The translations under genes were made by a program, and so were the position numbers. Source: CAVTWH01 sp963738365 (GTDB lineage Bacteria > Actinomycetota > Actinomycetes > Mycobacteriales > Micromonosporaceae). From it: 64,000 bases of DNA. The stretch is from positions 124,001 through 188,000 of the forward strand of contig CAVTWH010000010.1 of assembly GCA_963738365.1 (NCBI GenBank). Reading direction: 5' to 3'. Shown piece by piece: positions 1 to 8,608 of the stretch; the stretch's first letter is position 1, and the number at the start of each line of letters is the position of its first letter. The notes under the pieces were generated by a model, which did no database searches, had not been told where the DNA came from, and saw only the letters and a list, made by a program, of their open reading frames with translations.

Positions 1-348
1 CCGGGTGGCCAGCCGCAGGCCGACCGGGCCGCCGAAGTCGAAGGCGTAGAGCACGAAGCGGGTCAGGCGCAGCCGCTCGACGAAGCCCGCCATGGTGTCG
101 GCCAGGGAGTCGAAGGTGTAGCGGTAGCCCTCGGGCGCCTCGGTGTGGCCGGAGCCGGGATGGTCCGGCGCGATCAGCCGGTACCGGCCGCCGAGCGCGT
201 CGATGAGTCGACGGTACTGGTGCGAGGCGGACGGGAAGCCGTGCAGCAGCAGGATCGTGGGCGCGTCGACGGGGCCGGCTGACCGGTAGAACACCCGGAC
301 CCCGTCGACGTCCACGAAGCGGTGGACCACTTCGGGGAGCTTTGTCAC
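1..348 (-). CDS. alpha/beta hydrolase, C-terminus beyond window edge
   Basis: The first 116 codons of an alpha/beta-hydrolase-fold protein run leftwards off the window. The translation contains the oxyanion-hole segment LLLHGFPSASHQYRRLID and then DHPGSGHTEAP, typical of haloalkane dehalogenase or epoxide-hydrolase-like family members. The nucleophile region and the rest lie outside. I chose the GTG at 348 because the only nearby ATG (350) is followed at once by TGA in its own frame. A well-formed -35/-10 promoter sits just upstream. The substrate cannot be told from this fragment. Confidence 0.75.
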   Translation of the reverse strand, partial: MTKLPEVVHRFVDVDGVRVFYRSAGPVDAPTILLLHGFPSASHQYRRLIDALGGRYRLIAPDHPGSGHTEAPEGYRYTFDSLADTMAGFVERLRLTRFVLYAFDFGGPVGLRLATR

Positions 349-375
349 ATGGGTTGACAGGGAAGTCACCCGTTA

Positions 376-404
376 GTTATAGGCGATCGTCTTTAACGAG
401 TCAA
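376..404 (-). promoter_or_regulatory. sigma70-type promoter of the partial hydrolase gene
   Basis: On the minus strand TTGACT (404-399) and TATAAC (381-376) are separated by exactly 17 bases. The -10 lies 28 bases before the GTG start at 348. This is an unusually good consensus match for such GC-rich DNA. It gives the hydrolase its own promoter even though the gene lies downstream of the oxidoreductase on the same strand. Confidence 0.55.
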
Positions 405-419
405 CCCGTACACGATCCA

Positions 420-1346
420 TTAGAACTCCAGGACCACCGCGCCCCGTACCCCCGGGGTGGCCCGCCGCTCGTGTGCGGCGGAGACCTGGGCCACCGGGTA
501 CGCCTGGTCCACCCGCAGGGTCAGCTCACCGCGCTCGACCAGGCGGACCAGGCCGGCCAGGCCGGCACCGTCACTGTGCACGCTGAGCTTGCGGGTGCGT
601 ATGCCGCGCACCGGCTCCGGTGTGGCCGGGCCGACCAGGGCCAGGAAGTCACCGCCGTCGCGCACCGCGTCCAGCGCCGGTGCGCCCAGTACCGCCGCGT
701 CCAGCAGCGCATCCACCCCACCGGGGGCCAGCTCGCGCAGGCCGGCGCCGAGGTCCGTGCCGCGGGGCACGAAGGTGGCGCCCAGGCCGGTGAGGAACTT
801 CTCGTCCCCGGCGCCGGCCAGTCCGTAGACGGCCAGCCCGGCGCGTACCGCCAGCTCCACGGCGAAGCCGCCGACCTGCCCGGCGGCGCCGGTGACCAGC
901 AGGCTCTGCCCGGGCCGCAGGTCCAGCTCGGCCAGCGACTGCCGGGCGGTGAGCCCGTTGAGCGGCAGGCTGGCCGCCTCCACCGGAGTAGGCCCGACCG
1001 GGGTGGCGGCCAGTGCCGCGGCGCCCAGCACCACCAGGTCGGCGTGCGTACCCACCAGGGTGTCCGCCCAGTCGGAGAGGCCGACCACCGCGTCACCGAC
1101 GGCGAAGCCGGTCACCCCGGCGCCGACCGCATCCACCACGCCGGCGAAGTCCCAGCCCAGCACGTACCGGTCCCGCTTGGCGATCAGGTCGCCGAGCCAG
1201 CCGGCCCGGGCCGCCACGTCCACCGGGTGCACCGGCGCCGCCCGCACCCGCACCCGGACCTCGCCCGGTCCGGGCTCCGGGTCGGCCAGCTGAGCCACCC
1301 GCAGCACTTCCGGGCCGCCGAACTCCTCCACCGTCACCGCACGCAT
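420..1346 (-). CDS. zinc-independent quinone oxidoreductase-like MDR dehydrogenase
   Basis: This 308-residue medium-chain dehydrogenase/reductase begins MRAVTVEEFGGPEVL, the usual start of NADPH:quinone reductase-like proteins. It has a GroES-like N-terminal half and a nucleotide-binding motif GAAGQVGGFAVELA around residues 155-170. The structural zinc-binding cysteines of true alcohol dehydrogenases are absent. A strong GAGAAGAGGAGAG ribosome site precedes the ATG. The gene is divergent from an HxlR regulator across about 100 bp, an arrangement usually linked to control by that regulator. The substrate is unknown; it is probably an enone, quinone or aldehyde. Confidence 0.85.
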   Translation of the reverse strand: MRAVTVEEFGGPEVLRVAQLADPEPGPGEVRVRVRAAPVHPVDVAARAGWLGDLIAKRDRYVLGWDFAGVVDAVGAGVTGFAVGDAVVGLSDWADTLVGTHADLVVLGAAALAATPVGPTPVEAASLPLNGLTARQSLAELDLRPGQSLLVTGAAGQVGGFAVELAVRAGLAVYGLAGAGDEKFLTGLGATFVPRGTDLGAGLRELAPGGVDALLDAAVLGAPALDAVRDGGDFLALVGPATPEPVRGIRTRKLSVHSDGAGLAGLVRLVERGELTLRVDQAYPVAQVSAAHERRATPGVRGAVVLEF

Positions 1347-1410
1347 CACGTACTCTCCTCTTCTCCCAACGCCTCTTGCCGGACTATCCTGCGACGGTAG
1401 GGAACCAGAA

Positions 1411-1433
1411 GTAAGTAGGTACCTCCGGGTGCC
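1411..1433. promoter_or_regulatory. candidate HxlR operator between divergent genes
   Basis: The short divergent region contains the overlapping direct repeat AGTAAGTAG and a perfect palindrome AGGTACCT (1417-1424), followed by a loosely inverted TGCCT. HxlR proteins usually bind short dyads between themselves and a divergent oxidoreductase, so this is the most likely operator. Binding is inferred from position only. Confidence 0.3.
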
Positions 1434-1455
1434 TAGGGCACGGAACGGAGTGCGG

Positions 1456-1905
1456 ATGGCGACGCGGACGGCGGCCCAGCGGCGGGCCGAGGCGAAGGAG
1501 GCGTACAACGCCTTCCTGGAAGGCTGCCCGAGCCGGCAGTTCCTGGAGACGCTCAGCGACAAGTGGGTGTGCCTGGTGGTCAACGCGCTGGCCGTGGGCG
1601 CCCAGCGGCACAGCGAGCTGGCCCGGGAGATCGGCGGGGTGAGCCAGAAGATGCTCACCCAGACGCTGCGCGGGCTGGAGCGCGACGGCATGGTCAGCCG
1701 GCACGTCACCGCCGCCGTGCCGGTCCGGGTGGACTACCGGCTCACCGACTTCGGCCGTAGCCTGCTGCCGGTGATGGCCGCCATCAAGGGCTGGGCTGAA
1801 GCCAACATGGCCACCGTGCACGCCAACCGGCGCGGCCACGACGCCCGGCAGGCCCGCGCCGCGCACCGGCGTGAGACACCCCACACCGTGGTTACCAGCC
1901 GCTAA
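1456..1905 (+). CDS. HxlR-family winged-helix regulator
   Basis: This is a 149-residue MarR-like winged-helix protein of the HxlR family. It shows a conserved cysteine in EGCPSRQFLETL, the segment DKWVCLVVNAL, and the recognition region HSELAREIGGVSQKMLTQTLRGLERDGMV split over two helices, followed by wing residues YRLTDFGRSLLPV. HxlR proteins commonly sense aldehydes, quinones or oxidants. The divergent oxidoreductase is the likely target. I chose the ATG at 1456; GTG codons at 1429 and 1450 are possible alternatives. Confidence 0.88.
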   Translation: MATRTAAQRRAEAKEAYNAFLEGCPSRQFLETLSDKWVCLVVNALAVGAQRHSELAREIGGVSQKMLTQTLRGLERDGMVSRHVTAAVPVRVDYRLTDFGRSLLPVMAAIKGWAEANMATVHANRRGHDARQARAAHRRETPHTVVTSR

Positions 1906-1951
1906 GGCCCCGTCTACTGACTCGCAACACAGGGCGCGCAGCGTTGCACCC

Positions 1952-2110
1952 ATGACCGACAACGAACGCACCACCGGTGCGCGCAGCCTGCGCGACGCCT
2001 ACGTCCGGGTGGTCAACGCCGCCCTCCAGGACGGCCGGGACGACCTGGCCCGGGAACTGGCCCAGGAGTACGCCCGCGCCCTCACGCCGACGGGCCCGGC
2101 CCACAGCTGA
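1952..2110 (+). CDS. small hypothetical protein (52 aa)
   Basis: This is a short ORF starting MTDNERTTGARSLRDAYVRV with high third-position GC. It could be a small amphipathic helical protein, with segments rich in Arg, Asp and Leu. It sits directly after the HxlR gene. Its last 29 bases overlap the 3' end of the convergent GH3 gene. No family is recognised. The ribosome site is weak. Confidence 0.4.
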   Translation: MTDNERTTGARSLRDAYVRVVNAALQDGRDDLARELAQEYARALTPTGPAHS

Positions 2111-3341
2111 GCAGGCCCAGCCGGGCCTTGCCGGCCAGCACGTGCGCCACCGCGTCGCGTACCCGCGCGGCGAATTCGGGCGACTGCTGCGCCGCCGCGA
2201 GCAGGGCGGCCGACATCGGCGCCGCGTCGCCTGACCGCACAGTCAGCACCACGTCACCACCGGCGCGGACGAAGCGCACCGCCCGCTCGCCGACCGGCAC
2301 CGCTGACGCCGCCTTCGCCGCGCCCAGGTCATCGGAGAGCACCATGCCGGTGAAGCCCAACTTCTTCCGCAACAGGTCGGTGATGACGGCGGGTGAGAAC
2401 GCCGCGATGGCGTCGCTGTCCAGCCGCGGGTAGCGGGCCGAGGAGATCATCACCGCCGCGGTGCCGGCGTGGATGCCGGCGATGAACGGATCCAGGAACG
2501 GGTCCTCCGCCGTGGTGAGCGCGTCCACCGCGGCCGTGGAGGTGTCCGTGTTGGCCTTCACCCGGCCCAGCCCCGGGAAGTGCTTGATGGTGGTCAGCAC
2601 CCCGGCCCCCTGCGCGGCCCCGACCACTGTGGCGATGTCCGGTGCCACGGTGGCCGGGTCGGCGCCGTACTGGCGGTTCAGCGCACCGATCGGCGGGTTC
2701 TGGGCGGCCGTACCGACCGGCACGGTGTCGGCCACCGGGGCCAGGTTCATGGTGATCCCGGCGGCGCGCAGCCGGCGCGCGGTATCGGCGGAGCGCTCGC
2801 GGAGCTTGTCGTCGCTCCAGGCGCCCTGCACGACGGCGGACGGGATGGTCGGGAAGTCCGGCCCGGAGAGCGTCTGCACGGTACCGCCCTCCTGGTCCAG
2901 GGCGATCTGCAGCGCCACCCCGGTGTCGCCCGCGGCGGCGCTCTGCAGCGCCGTGGTGGCCGTGCGCAGCGTGCCGGCGGACTGGCTGCTACGGCCGGCG
3001 AGGAACACCCCGCCCAGGTGGTACTGGCGCACGGCGGTGCTGATCGCGGTCGGGTTGCCCACCGGCGTACCGACCATGAGCAGCTGGCCCACCTGCTGCG
3101 CCGGGGTCAGCCGGGCGGCCGTGGCAGCCACACAGTCCGCCGAGGGCGCCACCGGGGACGACGGGGTACCGCCACCGGACGAAGCGGCGGGGCCGGCGAC
3201 CGCCGGGTGGGCCGGGCCACGGTGCAGCACAGCGATCACGATGGTGGCCACCCCCGCGGCCACCGCGACCGCCGCGACGGCGCTCAGCACGGCGCCCCGG
3301 CGGGCGCGGCGGGGCGGGCGGGGGCGGGTCGGGCGCGTCAT
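2082..3341 (-). CDS. secreted/anchored GH3 family hydrolase (beta-N-acetylhexosaminidase-like)
   Basis: The product has 419 residues. An arginine-rich N-terminus is followed by one hydrophobic segment (about residues 18-40), then a Ser/Pro/Gly linker and a GH3 TIM barrel. Family markers are DQEGGTVQTL, the KHFPGLGR motif (NagZ-type KHFPGHG with Leu replacing His) and LSDDLGA, whose Asp is the probable nucleophile. NagZ-type enzymes remove GlcNAc from muropeptides. The altered KHFPGLG loop may mean a different acid/base. The start ATG is followed by a basic run that fits a membrane anchor or signal sequence. Confidence 0.85.
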   Translation of the reverse strand: MTRPTRPRPPRRARRGAVLSAVAAVAVAAGVATIVIAVLHRGPAHPAVAGPAASSGGGTPSSPVAPSADCVAATAARLTPAQQVGQLLMVGTPVGNPTAISTAVRQYHLGGVFLAGRSSQSAGTLRTATTALQSAAAGDTGVALQIALDQEGGTVQTLSGPDFPTIPSAVVQGAWSDDKLRERSADTARRLRAAGITMNLAPVADTVPVGTAAQNPPIGALNRQYGADPATVAPDIATVVGAAQGAGVLTTIKHFPGLGRVKANTDTSTAAVDALTTAEDPFLDPFIAGIHAGTAAVMISSARYPRLDSDAIAAFSPAVITDLLRKKLGFTGMVLSDDLGAAKAASAVPVGERAVRFVRAGGDVVLTVRSGDAAPMSAALLAAAQQSPEFAARVRDAVAHVLAGKARLGLLSCGPGPSA

Positions 3342-3479
3342 CGGGGTCCTTCGCTGCGGGGGCCGGGCAGGGTCGAATGTATGCCAGCCGGGCCCGCGCG
3401 TGCGCACAGCGGCGGCGCGGGTCGCGGAAGTGGCCCGGCCCGCGCCGCGCGGCGCCCCCGGCGAGCGGGGCCTGCGCGG

Positions 3480-4511
3480 TCAGGCGTGCTCGGCCAGCAG
3501 CTCCAGGGTGCGCTCGCGGGCCGGGTACCGGCCGGGCTCCTCGCCCTCGTACGCGGAGGCGCCGCAGGCCACCATCACCTCGTCGGAGTCGAACTGCCCG
3601 GCCAGCTCGCGGATCCGCCGGCCGGCGGTGGGACCGTCGCCAATGATCCAGTTGCGGCCCATCTCCTCGATCAGCTCGTCCTCCCAGGGCGTGGTCACCA
3701 TCTTGGTGGCACCCTCCACAGTGGACAGCGGCTGCATCGGGCGGCCGGTGCGCAGGAACGCCATCCGCTGCAGGTGCGGCAGCGCCAGCGCCCGTGCCTC
3801 GGCCTCGGTGTCAGCCACCACGGCATTGGCGGTGACGAAGACCCGGGGCGCGTCCAGCTCCGCGGACGGGGTGAACCGGCTGCGGTAGATGCGCAGCGCC
3901 CGGTCGGTACCGGCACCGGCGAAGAAGTGCGAGGCGAACACGTACGGCAGGCCCAGCCGGGCGGCCAGCGCCGCCGAGTAGTCGGACGAGCCCAGCAGCC
4001 ACACCGGCGGTACGCCGGCCGCGGCCGGGGTGGCGCGCAGTTCGTAGCTGCTGCCGTCGCCCAGGCGGACCGGCGCGCCGGCCGGGGACATCAGTTGGCG
4101 CAGCGCCACGATGGTGTCCGGGAAGTCGTCGACACCGGCGTTGCCCGGCCGGCCCAGCACCGCCGAGACCACCGGGTCACTGCCCGGCGCCCGGCCCAGC
4201 CCCAGGTCCACCCGCCCCGGGGCGTACGCCTCCAGCAGCGCGAACTGCTCGGCGATCACCAGCGGCGCGTGGTTGGGCAGCATCACGCCGCCGGAGCCGA
4301 CCCGGATCCGGTCGGTGTGCGCGGCGAGCAGCGCCAGCAGCACCGGCGGATTGGTGGAGCCGACCGAGGCCATGTTGTGGTGCTCGGCCACCCAGTAGCG
4401 GTGGTAGCCCAACTCGTCGGCCCGGCGCGCCATGGCCAGGCTGGCGGTCAGCGCATCGGCCGTCCGCTGCCCGGTGCGCACGGTCATCAGATCCAGTACA
4501 GACAGCAGCAC
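3480..4511 (-). CDS. LLM-class flavin-dependent oxidoreductase (MsnO8-like)
   Basis: This 343-residue bacterial luciferase-like monooxygenase has the TIM-barrel features YWVAEHHNMASVGSTNPPVL, IRVGSGGVMLPNHAP, and VDLGLGRAPGSDP that mark the MsnO8 group. Such enzymes use reduced flavin and oxygen on small organic substrates, or act as flavin reductases or desulfurising monooxygenases. The start is GTG. It appears monocistronic, between the GH3 gene on the same strand and a divergent secreted protein. The substrate is unknown. Confidence 0.88.
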   Translation of the reverse strand: MLLSVLDLMTVRTGQRTADALTASLAMARRADELGYHRYWVAEHHNMASVGSTNPPVLLALLAAHTDRIRVGSGGVMLPNHAPLVIAEQFALLEAYAPGRVDLGLGRAPGSDPVVSAVLGRPGNAGVDDFPDTIVALRQLMSPAGAPVRLGDGSSYELRATPAAAGVPPVWLLGSSDYSAALAARLGLPYVFASHFFAGAGTDRALRIYRSRFTPSAELDAPRVFVTANAVVADTEAEARALALPHLQRMAFLRTGRPMQPLSTVEGATKMVTTPWEDELIEEMGRNWIIGDGPTAGRRIRELAGQFDSDEVMVACGASAYEGEEPGRYPARERTLELLAEHA

Positions 4512-4692
4512 GCCCCTACGCTATGCCGCCAGCGCCCGGCTCGCCCGTTGCGGCACTGTGGCCGACCGCACTCCTTCGCCGGCCGGGTCTGCCCTCCGTC
4601 AGGCTGCGCCACTGCGATGGCCGGCCGCCCTGGGACAGCCGGCGCGGGTGTGCCTGGCGCCCGGACCGCCCGTGGACTGGAACACTGGTGCG

Positions 4693-5781
4693 GTGCGTGC
4701 ACTGGCAATCCTGCTGACCCTGACCCTGACCGTGACGGCGGCCGTCCCGGGCGCTGCGGCGGGCGCGGCGGATCGGCCGGCCGCCCCACGGGCCACGGCC
4801 GCGGTCACCGCATGCACGGCGACCGACTCGCGGCTGATCGGGCTCTCCGGGATCGCGGTCACAGCGGACGGCTATATCGCCGTCACTGACAGCAACGTCG
4901 ACAAGAGCGCCATCCGGATCTTCTTCCTGGACAGCCGGTGCCGGCTGGTCCGCTCCATCGGCTACCCCACCTCCGCCTACGACCCGGAGGACCTCGCGGT
5001 CGGCCGGGACGGCACGCTCTACGTCGCCGACATCGGCGACAACGGCGCCACCCGGCGCAGCGTCGCGATCTGGCGGGTGCCGCCCGGCGGTCAACCCCAC
5101 ATCGTCCGGTACGCCTACCCGGACGGCGCGCACGACGCCGAGGCGCTGCTGCTGGCGGCCGACGACGCCCCGATCATCGTCACCAAGGACCCGCTCGTCG
5201 CCGGCGTCTACACCCCGACCGGCCCACCGGACCCGGGCGGCGCGCCGGTACCGCTGCGCAAGGTGGGTACCTTCACGCCGTCGCCGACCGGCACGTCCAG
5301 CGGCGTGGGGCCGCTCGGCGGTTTCGTGGTGACCGGCGGCGCCAACGCGCCGGACCGCTCCAAGGTGGCCCTGCGCACCTACTCCGACGCCTACGAGTGG
5401 CCGGTACCCGACGGTGACGTGGTCAAGGCGATCACCAGCGGCCACCCGGCGATCACCCCGCTGCCGGACGAGCCCCAGGGCGAGAGCATCGGGTACACCC
5501 GGGACGGGTCGGCCTTTGTCACGGTCAGCGACCAGGAGGACAGCCCGGTGCACACGGACGTGCTGCGCTACCCGTCGGCGGTGACCGCACCGGCCAGCCC
5601 GAGCGCGGCGGCCGGCAGCCGGCCGACGACCGGAACGACGGCGGCCGGTGCGGCTCCGGCCGCCGGTCACCGGGCTGACGGGCCGGTGCGCTGGCTGCTG
5701 CTGGCGGCGGTGGCCGGCGTGGCGCTGCTCGGCGTGGGCCTGCTGGCGGTGGCGCTGGCCCGGCGCAGGCGACCCGGCTGA
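4693..5781 (+). CDS. secreted, C-terminally membrane-anchored beta-propeller-like protein
   Basis: The product has 362 residues. A signal peptide (about 1-28, ending AAPGAAAGAADRPA-like) is followed by repeated blades such as DPEDLAVGRDGTLYVADIGDNG, which resemble NHL or SMP-30-type propellers. Residues around 300-330 form an Ala/Ser/Thr/Gly linker. A single transmembrane helix and a basic tail RRRRPG end the protein, so it is probably tethered outside the membrane. The function is unknown. I chose the GTG at 4693 because it begins the hydrophobic leader. Confidence 0.75.
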   Translation: MRALAILLTLTLTVTAAVPGAAAGAADRPAAPRATAAVTACTATDSRLIGLSGIAVTADGYIAVTDSNVDKSAIRIFFLDSRCRLVRSIGYPTSAYDPEDLAVGRDGTLYVADIGDNGATRRSVAIWRVPPGGQPHIVRYAYPDGAHDAEALLLAADDAPIIVTKDPLVAGVYTPTGPPDPGGAPVPLRKVGTFTPSPTGTSSGVGPLGGFVVTGGANAPDRSKVALRTYSDAYEWPVPDGDVVKAITSGHPAITPLPDEPQGESIGYTRDGSAFVTVSDQEDSPVHTDVLRYPSAVTAPASPSAAAGSRPTTGTTAAGAAPAAGHRADGPVRWLLLAAVAGVALLGVGLLAVALARRRRPG

Positions 5782-6683
5782 GCCGCCGCCGGTGACGTTC
5801 TCACCCCGGCCCGGGCGTCGGCCAGCACCTGCCCGATCGTGTAGCTCGCCTCGGCTGCCAGGGCGGGTTCGATGTCCCGGTAGTAGTGCAGGCCGCCGAG
5901 CGCCATCGCCAGTGCGCGGGCCCGGCCTCGGACCCAGGTGGCGTCGTCGCAGCCGACGGCCGACCGGAAGGAGCGGCGGGCGTCGGCCGGCAGGACCGTC
6001 CAGGCGACGATCAGGTCGCAGGCCGGGTCGCCGAGGCCGGCGGTGGCGAAGTCGATGACCGCGGTGAGCCGGCCGCGCCGGGTCAGCAGGTTGCCGGGTA
6101 GCAGATCCGCGTGCAGCCAGCGGGGCGGGCCGGCCCAGTCGGGGGTGTCCAGGGCGGCACGCCAGATGGCGGTGGCGGCCCGGGTGTCGATCACGCCGTC
6201 CAGGCCGGCGATGGCGGTCCGGGTCTTCTCGTCCAGCTCGGCCAGTGGCCCGCCGCGGTAGGCGCGCGGCCCGTCCGGGAGATCGACGGCGCGGAACGCG
6301 CGGACGAACCCGGCCAGGTCGGCGGCGAGCACATCCGGCGCGGTGAGGTTTCCGGGGACCGGGTTGCGGCCGGGCAGCCAGCGCAGCACCGACCAGGTCC
6401 ACGGGTAGTCGTCGGTGGGCGCCGCGACGGCGACCCGGACCGGGACGGCGACGGGCAGGTAGGGGGCCAGCAGCCGCAGCCAGCGCTGCTCCCTGGCCTC
6501 GTCGCCGGCGGCCCACGGTACCCGGCACAGCCGCACCACCAGCTCCGGTCCGAGCCGGAACAGGGCGTTCACCGTGCCGGTGGAGCGCACCCGGCGCAGC
6601 GGCAGGCCGGCCCACTGCGGGAACTGCCCGGCGACCAGCCGGGCGACCAGGTCGCCGGAGATGTCGATCTCGTCGGCGTGCAT
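5667..6683 (-). CDS. aminoglycoside phosphotransferase (APH)-family kinase, probable 3' indel
   Basis: This APH-fold kinase has the catalytic loop WLHADLLPGNLL and the metal-binding segment VIDFATAGLGDPACDLIVAW. It would phosphorylate a small hydroxylated substrate; true aminoglycoside resistance is not implied. Read literally the frame runs to 5667 and overlaps the convergent gene by 115 bp. The last 45 residues are low-complexity with poor third-position GC. Removing one C from the run at 5804-5807 would give a stop at 5801, a 293-residue protein and no overlap. That shorter form is probably the real product. Confidence 0.8.
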   Translation of the reverse strand: MHADEIDISGDLVARLVAGQFPQWAGLPLRRVRSTGTVNALFRLGPELVVRLCRVPWAAGDEAREQRWLRLLAPYLPVAVPVRVAVAAPTDDYPWTWSVLRWLPGRNPVPGNLTAPDVLAADLAGFVRAFRAVDLPDGPRAYRGGPLAELDEKTRTAIAGLDGVIDTRAATAIWRAALDTPDWAGPPRWLHADLLPGNLLTRRGRLTAVIDFATAGLGDPACDLIVAWTVLPADARRSFRSAVGCDDATWVRGRARALAMALGGLHYYRDIEPALAAEASYTIGQVLADARAGVRTSPAAAQPGRLRRASATASRPTPSSATPATAASSSQRTGPSAR

Positions 6684-6848
6684 CTTCCGAACAGCCAGGA
6701 CACCCTCCCAGGGAAGCGCTGTCGACCGGCTGATCCTCGTCAATCGGCGGCGCCGGCGGCAACCGAATACCGCCGCCGTCCCGGACAGCGGTCCTGACCA
6801 GCGCGCCCTGCTCTCGGTCCGACCGGGCGCGGGTGGTTCACTGGCCGG

Positions 6849-7970
6849 ATGGGTGACGAACGGGCGGCGCTGCTCGGGCAGGTCAGCGGGGCGGGCCGGG
6901 TGGCCGGGGCGGGCGAGGCGGTCAGCGCCGAGGAGTTGGGCCTGGCCGCGCGCAACCACGGGCTCCCGCTGGAGGCGCTGCGTTACGACGTGACCCCGCC
7001 CGGCCTGCACTACCTGCTGATCCACTACGACATCCCGCCGCTGGACGCGGCGACCTGGCGGCTGCGTGTGGACGGCCTGGTCGCCCGGCCGGTCGAGCTG
7101 GACCTGGCGCAGCTGCGTGAGCTGCCCGCCCGCACGGTACGGGTGACGATGGAGTGCGCGGGCAACGGCCGGGCCCGGCTGGAGCCCCGTCCGGTGAGCC
7201 AGCCGTGGCTGGTGGAGGCGGTGGGTACGGCCGACTGGACCGGGGCGCCGCTACACAGCGTGCTGGCGGCTGCCGGGGTGGATCCGGGCGCCGTGGAGCT
7301 GGTGTTCACCGGCGCCGACCACGGGGTGGAGCGCGGCGTCGAGCAGGACTACCAGCGCAGCCTGCCGGTGGCGGACGCGCTGGACGGCGACGTGCTGCTG
7401 GCGTACGCGATGAACGGGGCGCCGCTGCCGCCGCAGCACGGCTACCCGGTGCGCCTGGTGGTGCCCGGCTGGTACGGCATGGCGCACGTCAAGTGGCTGG
7501 CCCGGATCGAGGCGGTGGCGCAGCCGTTCACCGGTTTCCAGCAGGAGGTGGCGTACCGGCTGCGCCAGCACCCCGGCGAGCCGGGTGCGCCGGTGCAGCG
7601 GATCGCGCCACGGGCGCTGCTGGTGCCGCCCGGTTTCCCGGACTTCATGTCCCGTACCCGGGTGGTCCGCCCGGAGCCGGTCGAGCTCTCCGGGCGGGCC
7701 TGGTCGGGCGGTGCCGAGCTGGCCTCCGTGGAGGTCACCACGGACGGCGGTGACAGCTGGCGGCCGGCGCGACTGGAGCCGGACGGCGGGCACCGCTGGG
7801 CGTGGCGCCGGTTCACCGCCGAGTGGTCCCCCACGCCCGGCCACTACCGAATCGGCGCCCGGGCGTCCACTGTGGACGGTGTCGTCCAGCCGCTCGACCA
7901 GGTGTGGAACCGGGGCGGCTTCGCCAACAACGCCGTGCACCTGACGCCGGTGGTGTGCCTGCCGGGCTAG
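6849..7970 (+). CDS. sulfite oxidase-like molybdopterin enzyme
   Basis: This 373-residue protein has an oxidoreductase molybdopterin-binding domain, with the molybdenum-ligand cysteine in VTMECAGNGRARL. A C-terminal Mo-co dimerisation domain follows (about 255-370, with TRVVRPEPVELSGRAWSGG). No heme or Tat signal is visible, so it is probably cytoplasmic. Sulfite oxidation is the family function; actinomycete members are often of untested specificity. The gene is divergent from the APH gene and convergent with a membrane protein gene that it overlaps by 4 bp. Confidence 0.88.
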   Translation: MGDERAALLGQVSGAGRVAGAGEAVSAEELGLAARNHGLPLEALRYDVTPPGLHYLLIHYDIPPLDAATWRLRVDGLVARPVELDLAQLRELPARTVRVTMECAGNGRARLEPRPVSQPWLVEAVGTADWTGAPLHSVLAAAGVDPGAVELVFTGADHGVERGVEQDYQRSLPVADALDGDVLLAYAMNGAPLPPQHGYPVRLVVPGWYGMAHVKWLARIEAVAQPFTGFQQEVAYRLRQHPGEPGAPVQRIAPRALLVPPGFPDFMSRTRVVRPEPVELSGRAWSGGAELASVEVTTDGGDSWRPARLEPDGGHRWAWRRFTAEWSPTPGHYRIGARASTVDGVVQPLDQVWNRGGFANNAVHLTPVVCLPG

Positions 7971-8524
7971 TCGACCGGCGCGATGGTGTCGGCGAGCCGC
8001 TTCGGGGCCCGCCAGAGGATCGCCACCAGCGCGATGACGTAGGCCGAGCAGGTGATCAGGAAGTACAGGTGGACGATGGCGTCCGGGTCCTTCGCCAGCC
8101 ACTTGGCCACGTCGGTCTGGTCGCTGCCGAAGATCCCGCCGAGCCAGGCGGCCAGCGAGTTCACCAGCGGCGAGAGGAGGCCGATGATGGCCAGGTTGAG
8201 CCAGATCAGGTGGTTGGTCCAGCGGATCCGGGTGAGCAGGAAGAAGAACAGTGCGAACCAGAGCAGGTCCACCAGGTACGGCGCCGCGTCGGTGAACCAG
8301 CCCGGGCTGCCCCCGGACCACTCGGTGTACCCCCAGGTGAACCGGCCGGTCTGGGTCTGCGGGTAGGGGACGAAGTTGGTGACGTCCGCGCCCTCCAGCT
8401 TGGCCGCCACGGCGTGGCTGCCTTCGTGCCGGATGGTGCCGAAGGTCTGGTAGATCGGGTACGCCAGCAGCCACCAGAGGTCGGTCAGGCGCAGCTGCCA
8501 CACGGGCGGAGAGGTGTCGGTCAT
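7967..8524 (-). CDS. multi-pass membrane protein with HExxH motif
   Basis: This is a 185-residue membrane protein with four to five hydrophobic segments. It contains HEGSH near residue 34, which matches the HExxH zinc motif of site-2-type or related integral membrane metalloproteases. No second zinc-ligand motif is certain. It may be an intramembrane peptidase relative or a non-catalytic homologue. Its stop overlaps the 3' end of the sulfite oxidase-like gene. The role is not predictable from context. Confidence 0.65.
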   Translation of the reverse strand: MTDTSPPVWQLRLTDLWWLLAYPIYQTFGTIRHEGSHAVAAKLEGADVTNFVPYPQTQTGRFTWGYTEWSGGSPGWFTDAAPYLVDLLWFALFFFLLTRIRWTNHLIWLNLAIIGLLSPLVNSLAAWLGGIFGSDQTDVAKWLAKDPDAIVHLYFLITCSAYVIALVAILWRAPKRLADTIAPVD

Positions 8525-8608
8525 ACCGTCAATTGACGACCGTCTCAGCAACTTTCAGTAGCAGACCGGTTACAGCGTGGCTGCCGGATCTCCGACAGCC
8601 AGGCCGGC

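Noticed and set aside
2469..4889. 806-codon rightward frame and similar very long overlapping frames
   Set aside because: These are antisense shadows of high-GC genes, rich in Arg, Gly and Pro, and lie opposite clearly conserved genes.
4516..6762. 748-codon leftward frame
   Set aside because: It is low-complexity Arg/Pro/Gly sequence opposite the propeller-like gene and out of frame with the kinase gene.
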